From contig CACKIH010000007.1 of NCBI GenBank assembly GCA_902600225.1, positions 1 through 60,096 on the forward strand: DNA of 60,096 bases, read 5' to 3'. This DNA comes from an uncultured Alphaproteobacteria bacterium. GTDB taxonomy: Bacteria; Pseudomonadota; Alphaproteobacteria; HIMB59; GCA-002718135. Below the pieces are notes generated by a model that made no database searches, was not told the DNA's origin, and saw nothing but the letters and a program-made list of their open reading frames with translations. Made by a program: the position numbers and the translations under genes. Below are positions 9,845 to 19,395 of the stretch, piece by piece; position 1 is the first letter of the stretch, and each line of letters opens with the position of its first letter.

Positions 9845-10695
9845 TGTCTAGTATAACTGAATTAATTAAAGAATTAAGAGAAAAGACTGGTGCTGGTTTT
9901 TTAGATTGTAAGAAATCTTTAGAAGACAACAATAATGATATTGAAAAATCAATTGAAGCGTTAAGAAAAAAAGGATTAGCAAAAGCATCCAAAAAAAGTG
10001 ATCGAGCAGCAATTGAAGGTGCTGTAGGTGTTTATTCAAATAAAAATATTACAGCATTAATTAAAGTTAATAGTGAAACTGACTTTGCAGCTAAGAGTGA
10101 TACTTTTTTAAACTTTCTTGATAACTTGGGAAAAGTAGTCTTAGAAAAAAATACTAATATAGATAAAGAACAGTTTCTTAAGTCGCAGTTTGAAAAAGGA
10201 ACAGTGCAAGATTATTTTAATTCAATGATTGCAAAAATAGGAGAAAATCTAATTTTAAACGACTTACTAATTAAGGAAAATAAAGACTCTAACTACTCAT
10301 ATTATATACACAATAGTTATAGAAAAAATATTGGAAAAATAATATCAATAATAGAGTACTCTACTAATGAAAATAATACTGAAATTCAGGCCTTATCTAA
10401 AAATTTATGTATGCATATTGCAGCAATGAAACCGGAATCTATGGATATTAATGATTTGGATAAATATTTAGTAAATAATGAAGAAAAAATTCAAAGAGAA
10501 TTAATTTTAAACTCTGGCAAACCATCAAACATAGTAGAAAAGATACTAGAGGGTAAAATGAAAAAATATTTTAGTGAAGTAACTCTTCTAAATCAATCTT
10601 ATATTTTAGATCAAGATAAAACGGTTAGAGATATAATTAATCAACACTCAAAATATGAATTTAAATTAATATCTTTTGATTTAATCAATTTATAG
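9844..10695 (+). CDS. tsf: Elongation factor Ts
   Basis: Guanine nucleotide exchange factor for EF-Tu, 283 residues. The UBA-like N-terminus carries [14 protein letters not shown] (about residues 15-28) and the core carries [11 protein letters not shown] (about 75-85), the site that disrupts Mg2+ binding in EF-Tu. A C-terminal dimerisation region with [13 protein letters not shown] follows. It shares a base with the rpsB stop and is followed by pyrH after one base, so rpsB, tsf and pyrH are expected on one message. Confidence 0.96.
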   Translation: MSSITELIKELREKTGAGFLDCKKSLEDNNNDIEKSIEALRKKGLAKASKKSDRAAIEGAVGVYSNKNITALIKVNSETDFAAKSDTFLNFLDNLGKVVLEKNTNIDKEQFLKSQFEKGTVQDYFNSMIAKIGENLILNDLLIKENKDSNYSYYIHNSYRKNIGKIISIIEYSTNENNTEIQALSKNLCMHIAAMKPESMDINDLDKYLVNNEEKIQRELILNSGKPSNIVEKILEGKMKKYFSEVTLLNQSYILDQDKTVRDIINQHSKYEFKLISFDLINL

Positions 10696-10696
10696 A

Positions 10697-11398
10697 ATGA
10701 ATAAAAGAATATTACTAAAAATCTCAGGCGAATCACTAATGGGATCTTCCAACTATGGCATAGATGTTTCAACAATAAATAAAATCTCTAATGAAATTAA
10801 AAATATATATAAAAAAAAATATCAGATTTGTTTAATTATTGGAGGTGGAAATATCTTTAGAGGCATAAAAGGTGCTTCTGATGGAATAGATAGATCCACA
10901 TCTGATTATATGGGTATGTTAGCTACAGTAATGAATGCTTTGTCTTTACAAAGTAGTTTAGAAAAAATAAATGTTCCAACAAGAGTTCAATCAGCAATTA
11001 CCATGTCACAAATTGCCGAACCTTATATTAGAAGAAGAGCAATCAGACATTTAGAAAGAAATAGAATTGTTATTTTTGCTGCAGGAACTGGTAATCCATT
11101 CTTTTCTACAGATACTGCCGCAACTTTAAGAGCATCTGAATTAGATTGTAAATTAATTATTAAAGCAACAAAGGTTGATGGAATATACAATAAAGATCCA
11201 GTAAAAAATAAAAATGCTAAGTTAATCAGAAACATTACTTACAGTGAAGTTATAAATAAAAATTTAAAAGTTATGGATCTAACTGCTATTAGTCTCGCAA
11301 AAGATACAAAAATACCAATTTTCATTACTAATATTTTTAATAAAAACTCCTTAATTAATGTTTTGAATCGCAAAGGTTCATATAGTAAGATAAGTTAA
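10697..11398 (+). CDS. pyrH: UMP kinase
   Basis: Bacterial hexameric UMP kinase of the amino-acid-kinase fold, 233 residues, making UDP from UMP for pyrimidine nucleotides and cell-wall precursors. Visible motifs are KISGESLMG near the N-terminus, the nucleotide-binding GGGNIFRG at residues 49-56, and [32 protein letters not shown] is also typical. It starts one base after the tsf stop and ends two bases before frr. Confidence 0.95.
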   Translation: MNKRILLKISGESLMGSSNYGIDVSTINKISNEIKNIYKKKYQICLIIGGGNIFRGIKGASDGIDRSTSDYMGMLATVMNALSLQSSLEKINVPTRVQSAITMSQIAEPYIRRRAIRHLERNRIVIFAAGTGNPFFSTDTAATLRASELDCKLIIKATKVDGIYNKDPVKNKNAKLIRNITYSEVINKNLKVMDLTAISLAKDTKIPIFITNIFNKNSLINVLNRKGSYSKIS

Positions 11399-11400
11399 TT

Positions 11401-11943
11401 ATGAGCAATCTAGTCGATAAAATGAATTCTGCTGTTTCACATTTTGAAAAAGAATTAAATTCTTTAAGAACTTCAAGAGCAAATCCTTCAATGTTAGATA
11501 ATATATTTGTCGATGCTTACGGATCAAGAACTCCTTTAAATCAACTTGGCAATATTTCTGTTCAAGATGCAAGTACAATTACAATTCAGATATGGGATTC
11601 ATCATTAATTAAATTAATTGAAGATGCAATTTCTGAATCAAATCTTGGTATTAATCCACAAACAGATGGGCAACTTATTAGACTTCCAATTCCTAAATTG
11701 AGTGAAGAAAGAAGAAAAGAAATAATTAAAATTGCTTCAGAATTTGCTGAAAATTGTAAAGTTGCAATCAGAAATATTAGAAGAGATTTTATAGAAATAT
11801 CTAAAAATGAAAAAAAAGACTTAAATCTTTCAGAGGATGACTTAAAAAGAAAATTGAATGAAATTCAAAAAATAACAGATAATAATATAGAAAACATTGA
11901 CAAAATATTAGAATTAAAAAAAACTGATATTTTGAAAGTATAG
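11401..11943 (+). CDS. frr: Ribosome recycling factor
   Basis: Protein of 180 residues that, with EF-G, splits the post-termination ribosome. The motifs LRTSRANPSMLDNI, YGSRTPLNQLGNI and PKLSEERRKE are characteristic, and AIRNIRRD holds the conserved arginines of the long helical domain. Length is close to the usual 185. It lies directly after pyrH; uppS follows after 3 bases. Confidence 0.96.
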   Translation: MSNLVDKMNSAVSHFEKELNSLRTSRANPSMLDNIFVDAYGSRTPLNQLGNISVQDASTITIQIWDSSLIKLIEDAISESNLGINPQTDGQLIRLPIPKLSEERRKEIIKIASEFAENCKVAIRNIRRDFIEISKNEKKDLNLSEDDLKRKLNEIQKITDNNIENIDKILELKKTDILKV

Positions 11944-11946
11944 TTT

Positions 11947-12630
11947 TTGTTGAATAAATTAAATCATATCGCCTTAATTCTTGATGGTAATAAAAGATGG
12001 GCTAAAAAAAATAAGCTTTCATATATTAACGGATATACAAAAGGTTTTGAAAATATAAAAAATTTGGCAACATATTCATTATCTAGACAAGTAGCTAATT
12101 TAACTATTTTTGCATTATCATCTGAAAATTTTAATCGATCATCAATTAATGTAATTTACGACATAATATATAATAATTTTTCCAAAACATTTAATGATTT
12201 AGTAAAGGAAAAAGGTATAAAAATAAAAATATTTGGAAGTAGAAAAAATTTACCACATAAAATATTAGAAATTTTTCAAAATATTGAAGAGTCGTCATTA
12301 AATAACAAAAATTTAAATTTGAATATTGCATTTAACTATGGTTTTAAAAATGAAATCAAAAATATAATAACAAATATTATAAAAAAGGGAAAAAATATTA
12401 AACTCAATAATGAAAAGGATATAGATAATTTATTTTTTTTAGGATCATTTCCTGATCCAGACATACTAATTAGGACTGGAGGATATAAGCGATTAAGTAA
12501 TTTTATTATGTATAATTTAACATATACAGAATTATTTTTTACTGAAACTTTATGGCCAGACTTTTCTGAAAAAGAATTTAATTTAATTATCAATCAATAT
12601 TTAAATATTAATAGAAAATATGGTTTATAA
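11947..12630 (+). CDS. uppS: Undecaprenyl diphosphate synthase (isoprenyl transferase)
   Basis: Cis-prenyltransferase making the C55 lipid carrier for peptidoglycan and surface polysaccharide. The N-terminus HIALILDGNKRWA holds the catalytic Asp13, and DPDILIRTGGYKRLSNF and YTELFFTETLWPDF are the usual C-terminal motifs. The 227 residues are slightly shorter than average. No ATG fits: two adjacent TTG codons (11947 and 11950) are the only starts that precede the catalytic motif, so translation starts at a weak codon. The end overlaps cdsA by 11 bases. Confidence 0.92.
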   Translation: MLNKLNHIALILDGNKRWAKKNKLSYINGYTKGFENIKNLATYSLSRQVANLTIFALSSENFNRSSINVIYDIIYNNFSKTFNDLVKEKGIKIKIFGSRKNLPHKILEIFQNIEESSLNNKNLNLNIAFNYGFKNEIKNIITNIIKKGKNIKLNNEKDIDNLFFLGSFPDPDILIRTGGYKRLSNFIMYNLTYTELFFTETLWPDFSEKEFNLIINQYLNINRKYGL

Positions 12631-13237
12631 CAATTTTTTACTAAGATTATTATTTTCAGGATTTTTTATTTCAGTATATTGTATATTTGCTTATGTAAAT
12701 TTCAAATATGTACAATATTTAATTTTTTTAATTTATATTTTAATATTTATTGAAATTTACCTTTATTTTAAATTATTTAAATTATTACCAATTTTTTACC
12801 TCTTTATTTCTTTTGTATTTTTTATAACTATTGATTTTGATAAGGTAATATTATTAAATTTTAATTTCTTCATACTAATTGTCATTTCTTTTGATATTTT
12901 TTCTTATATTATTGGTAAAAACTTTGGAAAAAATAATTTTACTAAAATTAGTCCAAAAAAAACATATGAAGGTCTTCTTGGTGGTTTTTTAATTTCATTT
13001 TTCTTATCTATATTATTTGCTTTTATATTTGAAATAACTGTAAATATAGAATTAATATTTTATATATTATTAATTATATTATGTGCATTTACTGGTGATA
13101 TAATTGAATCATATTTCAAAAGAAAAAATGATCTTAAGAATTCAAGTAAATTTATTCCTGGTCACGGCGGAGTATTTGACAGATTTGATAGTTTTTTATT
13201 TTCAATTATTATTTATTCTATATCAACTATCTATTAA
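12620..13237 (+). CDS. cdsA: Phosphatidate cytidylyltransferase
   Basis: Membrane enzyme that turns phosphatidic acid and CTP into CDP-diacylglycerol for phospholipid synthesis. About six hydrophobic spans are visible. SPKKTYEGLLGG and the signature GDIIESYFKRKNDLKNSSK with PGHGGVFDRFDS identify the family. At 205 residues it is clearly shorter than the usual 260-285, the loss being in N-terminal membrane spans. It overlaps uppS and is followed by dxr after 2 bases. Confidence 0.9.
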   Translation: MVYNNFLLRLLFSGFFISVYCIFAYVNFKYVQYLIFLIYILIFIEIYLYFKLFKLLPIFYLFISFVFFITIDFDKVILLNFNFFILIVISFDIFSYIIGKNFGKNNFTKISPKKTYEGLLGGFLISFFLSILFAFIFEITVNIELIFYILLIILCAFTGDIIESYFKRKNDLKNSSKFIPGHGGVFDRFDSFLFSIIIYSISTIY

Positions 13238-13239
13238 CT

Positions 13240-14382
13240 ATGAAGATTAATATATATGGTAGTACAGGGATTATAGGTAAAAAAACCTTATCTCTTATTG
13301 ATAAAAATTTTCCAGATTTAAATGTGGGTTTGTTATGTGCTAAATCAAATTTAAAATTACTAACTAAGCAAATACAAAAATATAAACCTAAATATGCATT
13401 TTTGTACGATCATGAAAAACTCACAAATTTTAATTATAAAATTGGTAAAACTAAATTTTTAAATTTAGATGAATTAAAAAGTTTTTTATTATCTAGTCAA
13501 TCTAATTTAAGTTTATTAGCAATATCGGGATATAAATCATTGTATTTTTTAGAAAATATAATTCAAAACACTGATAATCTAGGTATTGTTTCAAAAGAGG
13601 CAATTGTTTCTGGAGGACATATTTTTAAAAAAAAAAATTATTTTAATAAAACAAATATATTTCCTATTGATTCTGAGCATTTTTCATTATTTGAATTATT
13701 TAACAAAATAAATATTAAAACAAAAACTAAAAAAATTATTTTAACTGCTTCTGGCGGTCCATTTTATAAACAAAAATTTAATTTATTAAGAAATATAAAA
13801 TTTGAACAAGCAATTAAACATCCTAAATGGAAAATGGGATACAAAAATAGTATTGATTCAGCAACACTTGTAAACAAATGCTTAGAATTAATAGAAGCTC
13901 ATTATTTATTTAATATACCTTTTAATCAAATGGAAATATTGATTCACCCCGAAGCTTTAGTACACTCTATAGTTGAGTTTGAAAACTATATAACACAATT
14001 TAATTTATTTCAAAATGACATGAGTATTCCAATTTTAAATTTTCTTTGCAAATCAAAAACTAAATACAAATTTAATGAAAAGAAATATTCAATTAATAGA
14101 TACGCAAATTTAAATTTTAATGAAGTCAAAGAGGATATATTTCCTATTTATAAATTTTTTAATAATATTAATAAAAAAAAACCAGAAAATTTGATAAAAT
14201 TTAACATCGGTAATGAGTTTGCAGTGAATTTATTTAAATACAATAAGATAAAATATACAGATATTTACAGAATAATTAAAAAAGTAACATCTTTAAATTT
14301 GTATTCTTCCCTAAACACTATTAAAGATATTATTCAATATCATGAAGAAGTTGAAAAAAAACTACACAATTTTAAAATATAA
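13240..14382 (+). CDS. dxr: 1-deoxy-D-xylulose 5-phosphate reductoisomerase
   Basis: NADPH-dependent enzyme making 2-C-methyl-D-erythritol 4-phosphate in the MEP isoprenoid pathway; ispDF of the same pathway is at 41993-43132. GSTGIIG at residues 7-13 is the NADPH loop; SKEAIVSGG, PIDSEHFSLFEL and LTASGGPF are the conserved metal and substrate motifs. Length (380) is normal. In most Alphaproteobacteria rseP stands between dxr and bamA; here bamA starts 41 bases inside dxr, so rseP is absent from this position. Confidence 0.94.
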   Translation: MKINIYGSTGIIGKKTLSLIDKNFPDLNVGLLCAKSNLKLLTKQIQKYKPKYAFLYDHEKLTNFNYKIGKTKFLNLDELKSFLLSSQSNLSLLAISGYKSLYFLENIIQNTDNLGIVSKEAIVSGGHIFKKKNYFNKTNIFPIDSEHFSLFELFNKINIKTKTKKIILTASGGPFYKQKFNLLRNIKFEQAIKHPKWKMGYKNSIDSATLVNKCLELIEAHYLFNIPFNQMEILIHPEALVHSIVEFENYITQFNLFQNDMSIPILNFLCKSKTKYKFNEKKYSINRYANLNFNEVKEDIFPIYKFFNNINKKKPENLIKFNIGNEFAVNLFKYNKIKYTDIYRIIKKVTSLNLYSSLNTIKDIIQYHEEVEKKLHNFKI

Positions 14383-16615
14383 ATTAATTCTTTTTTTTGT
14401 TCTTTCCTCTTTAACAAAACCACTTTTTTCAAATGAAATATTATTTGACATACAGGGTAATGATTTTACAGACACCGATGCAATTCTATCAATTTTAAAT
14501 GAAATACCAGATACTTCAAATAAAGAATCCACTAATGATATAATTAGAGTTTTAAATGAATCAGATCTTTTTTCAGATGTACAAGTAAAACTATTAGAAA
14601 ACAAATATTTAATTATTGTCAAAGAGTACCCAAATATCGACAAATTATTTTTTAAAAATAATGAAAGATTAAAAGATGAAGATTTACAACTTATTGCCTC
14701 TCAAGTTAATCTTACAAAATCTAATAAATCTTCCATAGATTTATTTATTAAAGAATTGAAAAATACTTATGAATCGTTTGGATATAATAATGTACAGATT
14801 GACTATTCAGAAACAAAATATCCTCAGACTAATACTGCTGATTTAAATTTTGAAATAAATGAGGGTAAAATTACAAAGATTAATAAAATAATTATAAATA
14901 GCAATAATCTTATTTTGGATGAGGATATTAGAGCAATAATTAAATCAAAAACAAAAACGATTAAAAATATTTTTGCAAATAATAATTATAAACCTAATGT
15001 TGTAGAAAGAGATAAATATTTAATAATTAATTATTTCAAAGAAAATGGTTACATTGATGTTCAAGTAGAAACCAAAATTGAATATTTAGAGGCAAATAGA
15101 GTTAATATTTATTTTTACATTGAAGAGGGTGAAGAATATTCTTTTTCTTTAATAAATATTGATGATAATAAGAAGATTTTAGATGATAAAACTTTAAATC
15201 TAGTTAATGAAAAAATAAAACTTTTTTTGAATAATGAAGAAACTTTTTCAATAAAAAATATTAACAATCTTGAAAAAAATATTTCAACTATTGTTTTAAA
15301 TAGTGGAATTGATTTTTTTGAAATTCAAACATTTGAAAAAAAAGAAAATAATAACAAAGTTAATGTTTTATTTCAAATTTTACCAATTACACCAACATAT
15401 ACTAATCAAATTAATATAGTAGGTAATTCAAGAACTTTTGATCATGTAATTAGAAGAGAATTAGAAATTGTTGAGGGTGATGCAATATATGAAAGTCAAA
15501 TTGAAACTATCAGAGATAAATTAATTTCATTGAATTTATTTAAATCCGTAAATTTAATAAAAGAAGAAATAGATGATAATAAAATTAATCTTATTATAGA
15601 GGTAGAAGAAAAGCAAACAGGTACATTTAATGCTGGCTTATCGGTTGGTACTCTTGACGGGTTTGCTATCGTTACTGGATTGAGAGAGAGAAATTTTTAT
15701 GGAACTGGAAGGTCTTTAGATATTTTAGTAAACACTTCTGATGACAAAAATCAATTTAAATTAATAACTACTGATAGATTATCATATGAAAATGATGCTG
15801 ACATTAGCTATAGTGTTAATTATAAACAAGAAGATTTTTCTAAAGCCAGTTCATATAAGTTAGACACCTTATCTTCAGGAATTGGAATTGGATATGAATT
15901 AAGTGAAAATTTCTATCATAATATTGATTTTGAATATGCTTTAAAGGATTATAAAATTACAAATTCATCTACAGTTTCAAATACAATTTTAAATTCCTCT
16001 GGTTCAAATGTCAGCTTTTTGCTAAAAAATAATCTAAAATATTCCACATTAAACAGAGGATTCCTTCCAAAAACTGGTAATTATATTAATTTTAATAATA
16101 TAATTGAAACACCAACAAGCTCTAATAATGGGTATATAAAAAATCTAGTCACTTTAAAAAAATACATTAGTCGTAATAATAGTATTTATGGAATTCATGG
16201 TAAAATTGGTAATATATTTTCACTAAATAATAATGATATTTTAACTGATAATAAATTTTCACTTGGAGGACGATCACTTAGGGGATTCGATGTTTATGGA
16301 GCAGGACCACGTGACTCAAGAACATCTTATATTGGGGGTAATAATCTTGCTGTTTTAAAATTAGATTATTCGTATGAAATTACTCGCCAATCTGATTTTC
16401 CTTTTCTTCTAAATATTTTTAATGATTATGGATTAATTTGGGAAAATAAAACTACCCCCATTCAAAGTGATAACAATATAAGATCGTCCGTAGGATTTGG
16501 AATAAGATACTATTCACCAGTAGGCCCAATAGGATTTACTTGGGGTTTCCCAATAATGGATGAGGAATATGATATTAAAAGAATGTTCTTATTTTCTATA
16601 GGAAATTTAGATTGA
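14342..16615 (+). CDS. bamA: Outer membrane protein assembly factor BamA
   Basis: Core of the BAM complex that inserts beta-barrels in the outer membrane, 757 residues. A signal peptide (about 1-30, ending LFS before NEILFD) is followed by five POTRA-like repeats and a C-terminal barrel holding FSLGGRSLRGFDVYG and SPVGPIGFTWGFP. The start overlaps dxr by 41 bases, which keeps the basic signal-peptide head. Oddly, the last residues FSIGNLD end in Asp where BamA proteins usually end in Phe or Trp. The stop overlaps the TTG of the next gene (TTGA). Confidence 0.93.
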   Translation: MKKLKKNYTILKYKLILFFVLSSLTKPLFSNEILFDIQGNDFTDTDAILSILNEIPDTSNKESTNDIIRVLNESDLFSDVQVKLLENKYLIIVKEYPNIDKLFFKNNERLKDEDLQLIASQVNLTKSNKSSIDLFIKELKNTYESFGYNNVQIDYSETKYPQTNTADLNFEINEGKITKINKIIINSNNLILDEDIRAIIKSKTKTIKNIFANNNYKPNVVERDKYLIINYFKENGYIDVQVETKIEYLEANRVNIYFYIEEGEEYSFSLINIDDNKKILDDKTLNLVNEKIKLFLNNEETFSIKNINNLEKNISTIVLNSGIDFFEIQTFEKKENNNKVNVLFQILPITPTYTNQINIVGNSRTFDHVIRRELEIVEGDAIYESQIETIRDKLISLNLFKSVNLIKEEIDDNKINLIIEVEEKQTGTFNAGLSVGTLDGFAIVTGLRERNFYGTGRSLDILVNTSDDKNQFKLITTDRLSYENDADISYSVNYKQEDFSKASSYKLDTLSSGIGIGYELSENFYHNIDFEYALKDYKITNSSTVSNTILNSSGSNVSFLLKNNLKYSTLNRGFLPKTGNYINFNNIIETPTSSNNGYIKNLVTLKKYISRNNSIYGIHGKIGNIFSLNNNDILTDNKFSLGGRSLRGFDVYGAGPRDSRTSYIGGNNLAVLKLDYSYEITRQSDFPFLLNIFNDYGLIWENKTTPIQSDNNIRSSVGFGIRYYSPVGPIGFTWGFPIMDEEYDIKRMFLFSIGNLD

Positions 16616-17145
16616 AGTTAGTTTATATTATAATTTTTCTTTTTATAAATACTTTTTCATTTAATACTTTTTCACAAACTATCGCTGTTGTAAATATTCA
16701 ATCTTTGATTGATAATAATAAAATTTACCAAAAAACTTTAAAGGATATCGAAATAAATCAGGAAAAATTTGTAAATGATTTTAATAGAATGGAAAATGAA
16801 TTAACAATAAATCTTAATGAAATTGAAGAATCTAAATTAATTTTAAGTAAAGAAGAAATTAATATTAAAATTGAAAATTACAATAATCAATTATCTCAAT
16901 TTAATTCTTTAATTGAAAAATTTAATTTCCATTATGAAAATGAAATTATTCAAATTAGGGAAACAATTTTTAAAGAAATCTTAAAGTTACTAGAAAAATA
17001 TGCTCTTGAAAAAAGTATTGATTTAATATTAGATTCAACTACTTATTTGATAGCATCTAATTCATTAGATATAACTATCGATATAAATAGTGAATTAGAA
17101 AAAATAAATTTAAATTTGGAATATAAAAATTTTGAAAAAAATTAA
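16612..17145 (+). CDS. skp: OmpH/Skp family periplasmic chaperone
   Basis: Small periplasmic holdase for outer-membrane proteins, 177 residues. A signal peptide covers about residues 1-21, then TIAVVNIQSLIDNN matches the conserved Skp strand. The middle (about 45-120) is a charged helical coiled-coil hairpin and the end returns to the trimerisation core (IDLILDSTTYLI). The start is TTG within the bamA stop (TTGA); the end overlaps lpxD by 14 bases. Position between bamA and lpxD is the standard one. Confidence 0.85.
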   Translation: MKLVYIIIFLFINTFSFNTFSQTIAVVNIQSLIDNNKIYQKTLKDIEINQEKFVNDFNRMENELTINLNEIEESKLILSKEEINIKIENYNNQLSQFNSLIEKFNFHYENEIIQIRETIFKEILKLLEKYALEKSIDLILDSTTYLIASNSLDITIDINSELEKINLNLEYKNFEKN

Positions 17146-18118
17146 ATATATAGAAATCAAAGAAATACTAGAAAAAAATTCTTTAGAAGTCAAATCAACA
17201 ATTTCTGATGAACAAATATTTTTAAGTTTAAAGACTATTTCAAATGCATCTGAAAACGATTTATCCTTTTTTTCAAATATTAGATATCTTAACGATTTAA
17301 AAAAAATAAAAGCGAAAGCATGTTTAATTGATGAAAAGTTTACCAAGTATCTTCCTGATAATTGTTATCCAATTATAGTTAAGGATCCATATTTAGCTCT
17401 CGCTTTTGTAAGTAATTTGTTTAATGATGAAGTTATTAATTCAAATGGAATAATTTCAAAAAATACATCCATAGATTTAAAAAGCAAAATTGAAAAAAAT
17501 GTTCAAATAAATCCATTTACTACAATTTATCATAATACTGAAATTAAAGAAGACACTTATATTGGTTCAAATACAAGCATTGGCCCAAATGTTATTATTA
17601 ATAAAAATGTCATAATTCATGATAACGTTTCTATTTCAAATGCAATAATAATGGAAAATTGCATAATTAAACCAGGTGCTAGAATTGGTGGTACTGGTTT
17701 TGGGTTTGAAATGAAAACTAAACAGAATATTAATCATAGTGGTAATGTTTTAATTGGAAAAAATTCTTCTATTGGATCTAATACGTCTATCGATAGAGCA
17801 GTTTTTGATTCAACCTCTATAGGTGAATTTTCTAACATAGATAATTTAGTCCAAATAGCTCATAATGTTAATATTGGAGATTTTGCAGTAATTGCTGCTC
17901 AAGTTGGTATTGCTGGTAGTACAAAAATTGGTAATTATGTTAAAATTGGTGGACAAGCAGGAATTTCAGGTCATTTAATAATAGGTGATAATGTTACAAT
18001 TGCTGGTAAAAGTGGAGTAACAAAAAACATAGCTGATAATTCGATAATTGCTGGCTTTCCGGCAAAAGATATTAAGTTATGGAAGAAAGAAATAATAAGA
18101 AATAGTTTAAGCAAATGA
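17132..18118 (+). CDS. lpxD: UDP-3-O-acylglucosamine N-acyltransferase
   Basis: Third enzyme of lipid A synthesis, adding the N-linked acyl chain. The 328 residues form an N-terminal uridine-binding domain followed by a left-handed beta-helix of hexapeptide repeats. Catalytic His244 lies in LVQIAHNVNIGD; GGTGFGFE is also conserved. The start is TTG inside skp, and the stop overlaps fabZ in an ATGA. The presence of lpxD, lpxA, lpxI and lpxB implies that this cell makes lipid A. Confidence 0.94.
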   Translation: MKKIKYIEIKEILEKNSLEVKSTISDEQIFLSLKTISNASENDLSFFSNIRYLNDLKKIKAKACLIDEKFTKYLPDNCYPIIVKDPYLALAFVSNLFNDEVINSNGIISKNTSIDLKSKIEKNVQINPFTTIYHNTEIKEDTYIGSNTSIGPNVIINKNVIIHDNVSISNAIIMENCIIKPGARIGGTGFGFEMKTKQNINHSGNVLIGKNSSIGSNTSIDRAVFDSTSIGEFSNIDNLVQIAHNVNIGDFAVIAAQVGIAGSTKIGNYVKIGGQAGISGHLIIGDNVTIAGKSGVTKNIADNSIIAGFPAKDIKLWKKEIIRNSLSK

Positions 18119-18549
18119 AATTAAATACAGAAGAAATTAAAATCCTTATTCCACATAGAGATCCGTTTTTATTTGTTGATACTTGTGAGATAATTACACC
18201 TGGTGAGCATGGTAAATCTGAAAAATTATTTACTGCAAATGAATATTTTTTTAGGGGACATTTTCCTGATAACCCAATTGTTCCTGGAGTAATTATTGTT
18301 GAAGCGATGGCTCAAACAGCTGGCATTGTTGTTTCATATAAACTTAAAGAATTTAAAGAAAAGTCAGTTTTATTCATGAGTGTAAATAAAGCTAAATTTA
18401 GAAAACCTATATTTCCAAATGAAAAAGTATCATTTGAAGTAAATTTTGTTAATAGTGTTAGAGATGTCTATAAATTTGAAGGTAATTGCTACAAAGAAGA
18501 TCTAAAAGTTTGTGAGGCAGAGTTTTCAGCAATGATAACTTATAAGTAA
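18115..18549 (+). CDS. fabZ: 3-hydroxyacyl-ACP dehydratase
   Basis: Hot-dog fold dehydratase of fatty acid elongation, 144 residues. HRDPFLFVD opens the fold; catalytic His49 stands in RGHFPDNPIVPG and Glu63 in VEAMAQTAG. The ATG overlaps the lpxD stop (ATGA). Its place inside the lipid A cluster reflects competition for, and supply of, 3-hydroxyacyl-ACP. A 60-base AT-rich gap follows before lpxA; I see no convincing promoter or terminator in it. Confidence 0.95.
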   Translation: MKLNTEEIKILIPHRDPFLFVDTCEIITPGEHGKSEKLFTANEYFFRGHFPDNPIVPGVIIVEAMAQTAGIVVSYKLKEFKEKSVLFMSVNKAKFRKPIFPNEKVSFEVNFVNSVRDVYKFEGNCYKEDLKVCEAEFSAMITYK

Positions 18550-18609
18550 TAATCAGAAATATATTATTTATTTTAAGTTACATTTTCATAATTTAATAGA
18601 GTTATACAT

Positions 18610-19395
18610 ATGATCCATCCTTCAGCTGTTGTTTCAAAAAATGCAGAAATTGACAAAACAACAAATATTGGACCATTTTGTATTATTGGAGATGGTGTTA
18701 AAATTGGAAAAAACAATAATCTAATTTCTCACGTATCTATAATTGGTGACACAATTATTGAAAATAATAATACGTTTTATCCATTTTGTTCAATTGGCTC
18801 AGAACCTCAAGACTTAAAATATAATAAAGAAAAATCCTATCTTAAAATTGGCAGTAATAATAAATTTAGAGAAAATGTTACCGTAAATCCAGGTACGTCT
18901 GGTGGAGGCTTAAATACAATTATAGCTGATAATTGTTTATTTATGGTAGGCTCACATATAGCTCATGATTGTATTATTAAATCAAATGTTATTTTAGCCA
19001 ATAATGCTACTCTTGCAGGACATGTAGAAATTAATAATAATGCAATTTTAGGAGGTAATTCAGCAATTCATCAATTTGTTAGAATAGGAAAATACGCAAT
19101 GATTGGTGGTATGAGTGGTGTTGAAAAAGATATCATTCCATATGGTTTGTATACAGGAATAAGAGAAAATTTGAAAAGTTTAAACCTCATTGGTTTAAAA
19201 AGAAAAGGCTTAACATCTAATGCAATCAATGAAATTAAAAATCTCATAAATATAATTTTTGATAAAAATGATACAATTGAAAATAATATTAAAAATAATT
19301 CTGTAGAAAGCTCTGAAATTTTAGAAATTAAGGAAGTAATTGAATTTCTTAAATCAAATTCAAAAAGAGGTATTACCACTTTTGAAAATGACTAA
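18610..19395 (+). CDS. lpxA: UDP-N-acetylglucosamine acyltransferase
   Basis: First enzyme of lipid A synthesis, 261 residues, a left-handed beta-helix trimer. Hexapeptide repeats fill residues 1-190 and catalytic His119 stands in GSHIAHDCIIKSN. ENVTVNPGTSGGG and IHQFVRIGKYAMIGGMSGV are typical, and an alpha-helical C-terminus follows. Its end overlaps lpxI by 8 bases. Confidence 0.95.
   Translation: MIHPSAVVSKNAEIDKTTNIGPFCIIGDGVKIGKNNNLISHVSIIGDTIIENNNTFYPFCSIGSEPQDLKYNKEKSYLKIGSNNKFRENVTVNPGTSGGGLNTIIADNCLFMVGSHIAHDCIIKSNVILANNATLAGHVEINNNAILGGNSAIHQFVRIGKYAMIGGMSGVEKDIIPYGLYTGIRENLKSLNLIGLKRKGLTSNAINEIKNLINIIFDKNDTIENNIKNNSVESSEILEIKEVIEFLKSNSKRGITTFEND

Noticed and set aside
19340-19387. 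Longer LpxI starting at TTG 19340
   Set aside because: The extra residues come from inside lpxA; ATG 19388 gives the conserved N-terminus MTKIGIIAGDG.
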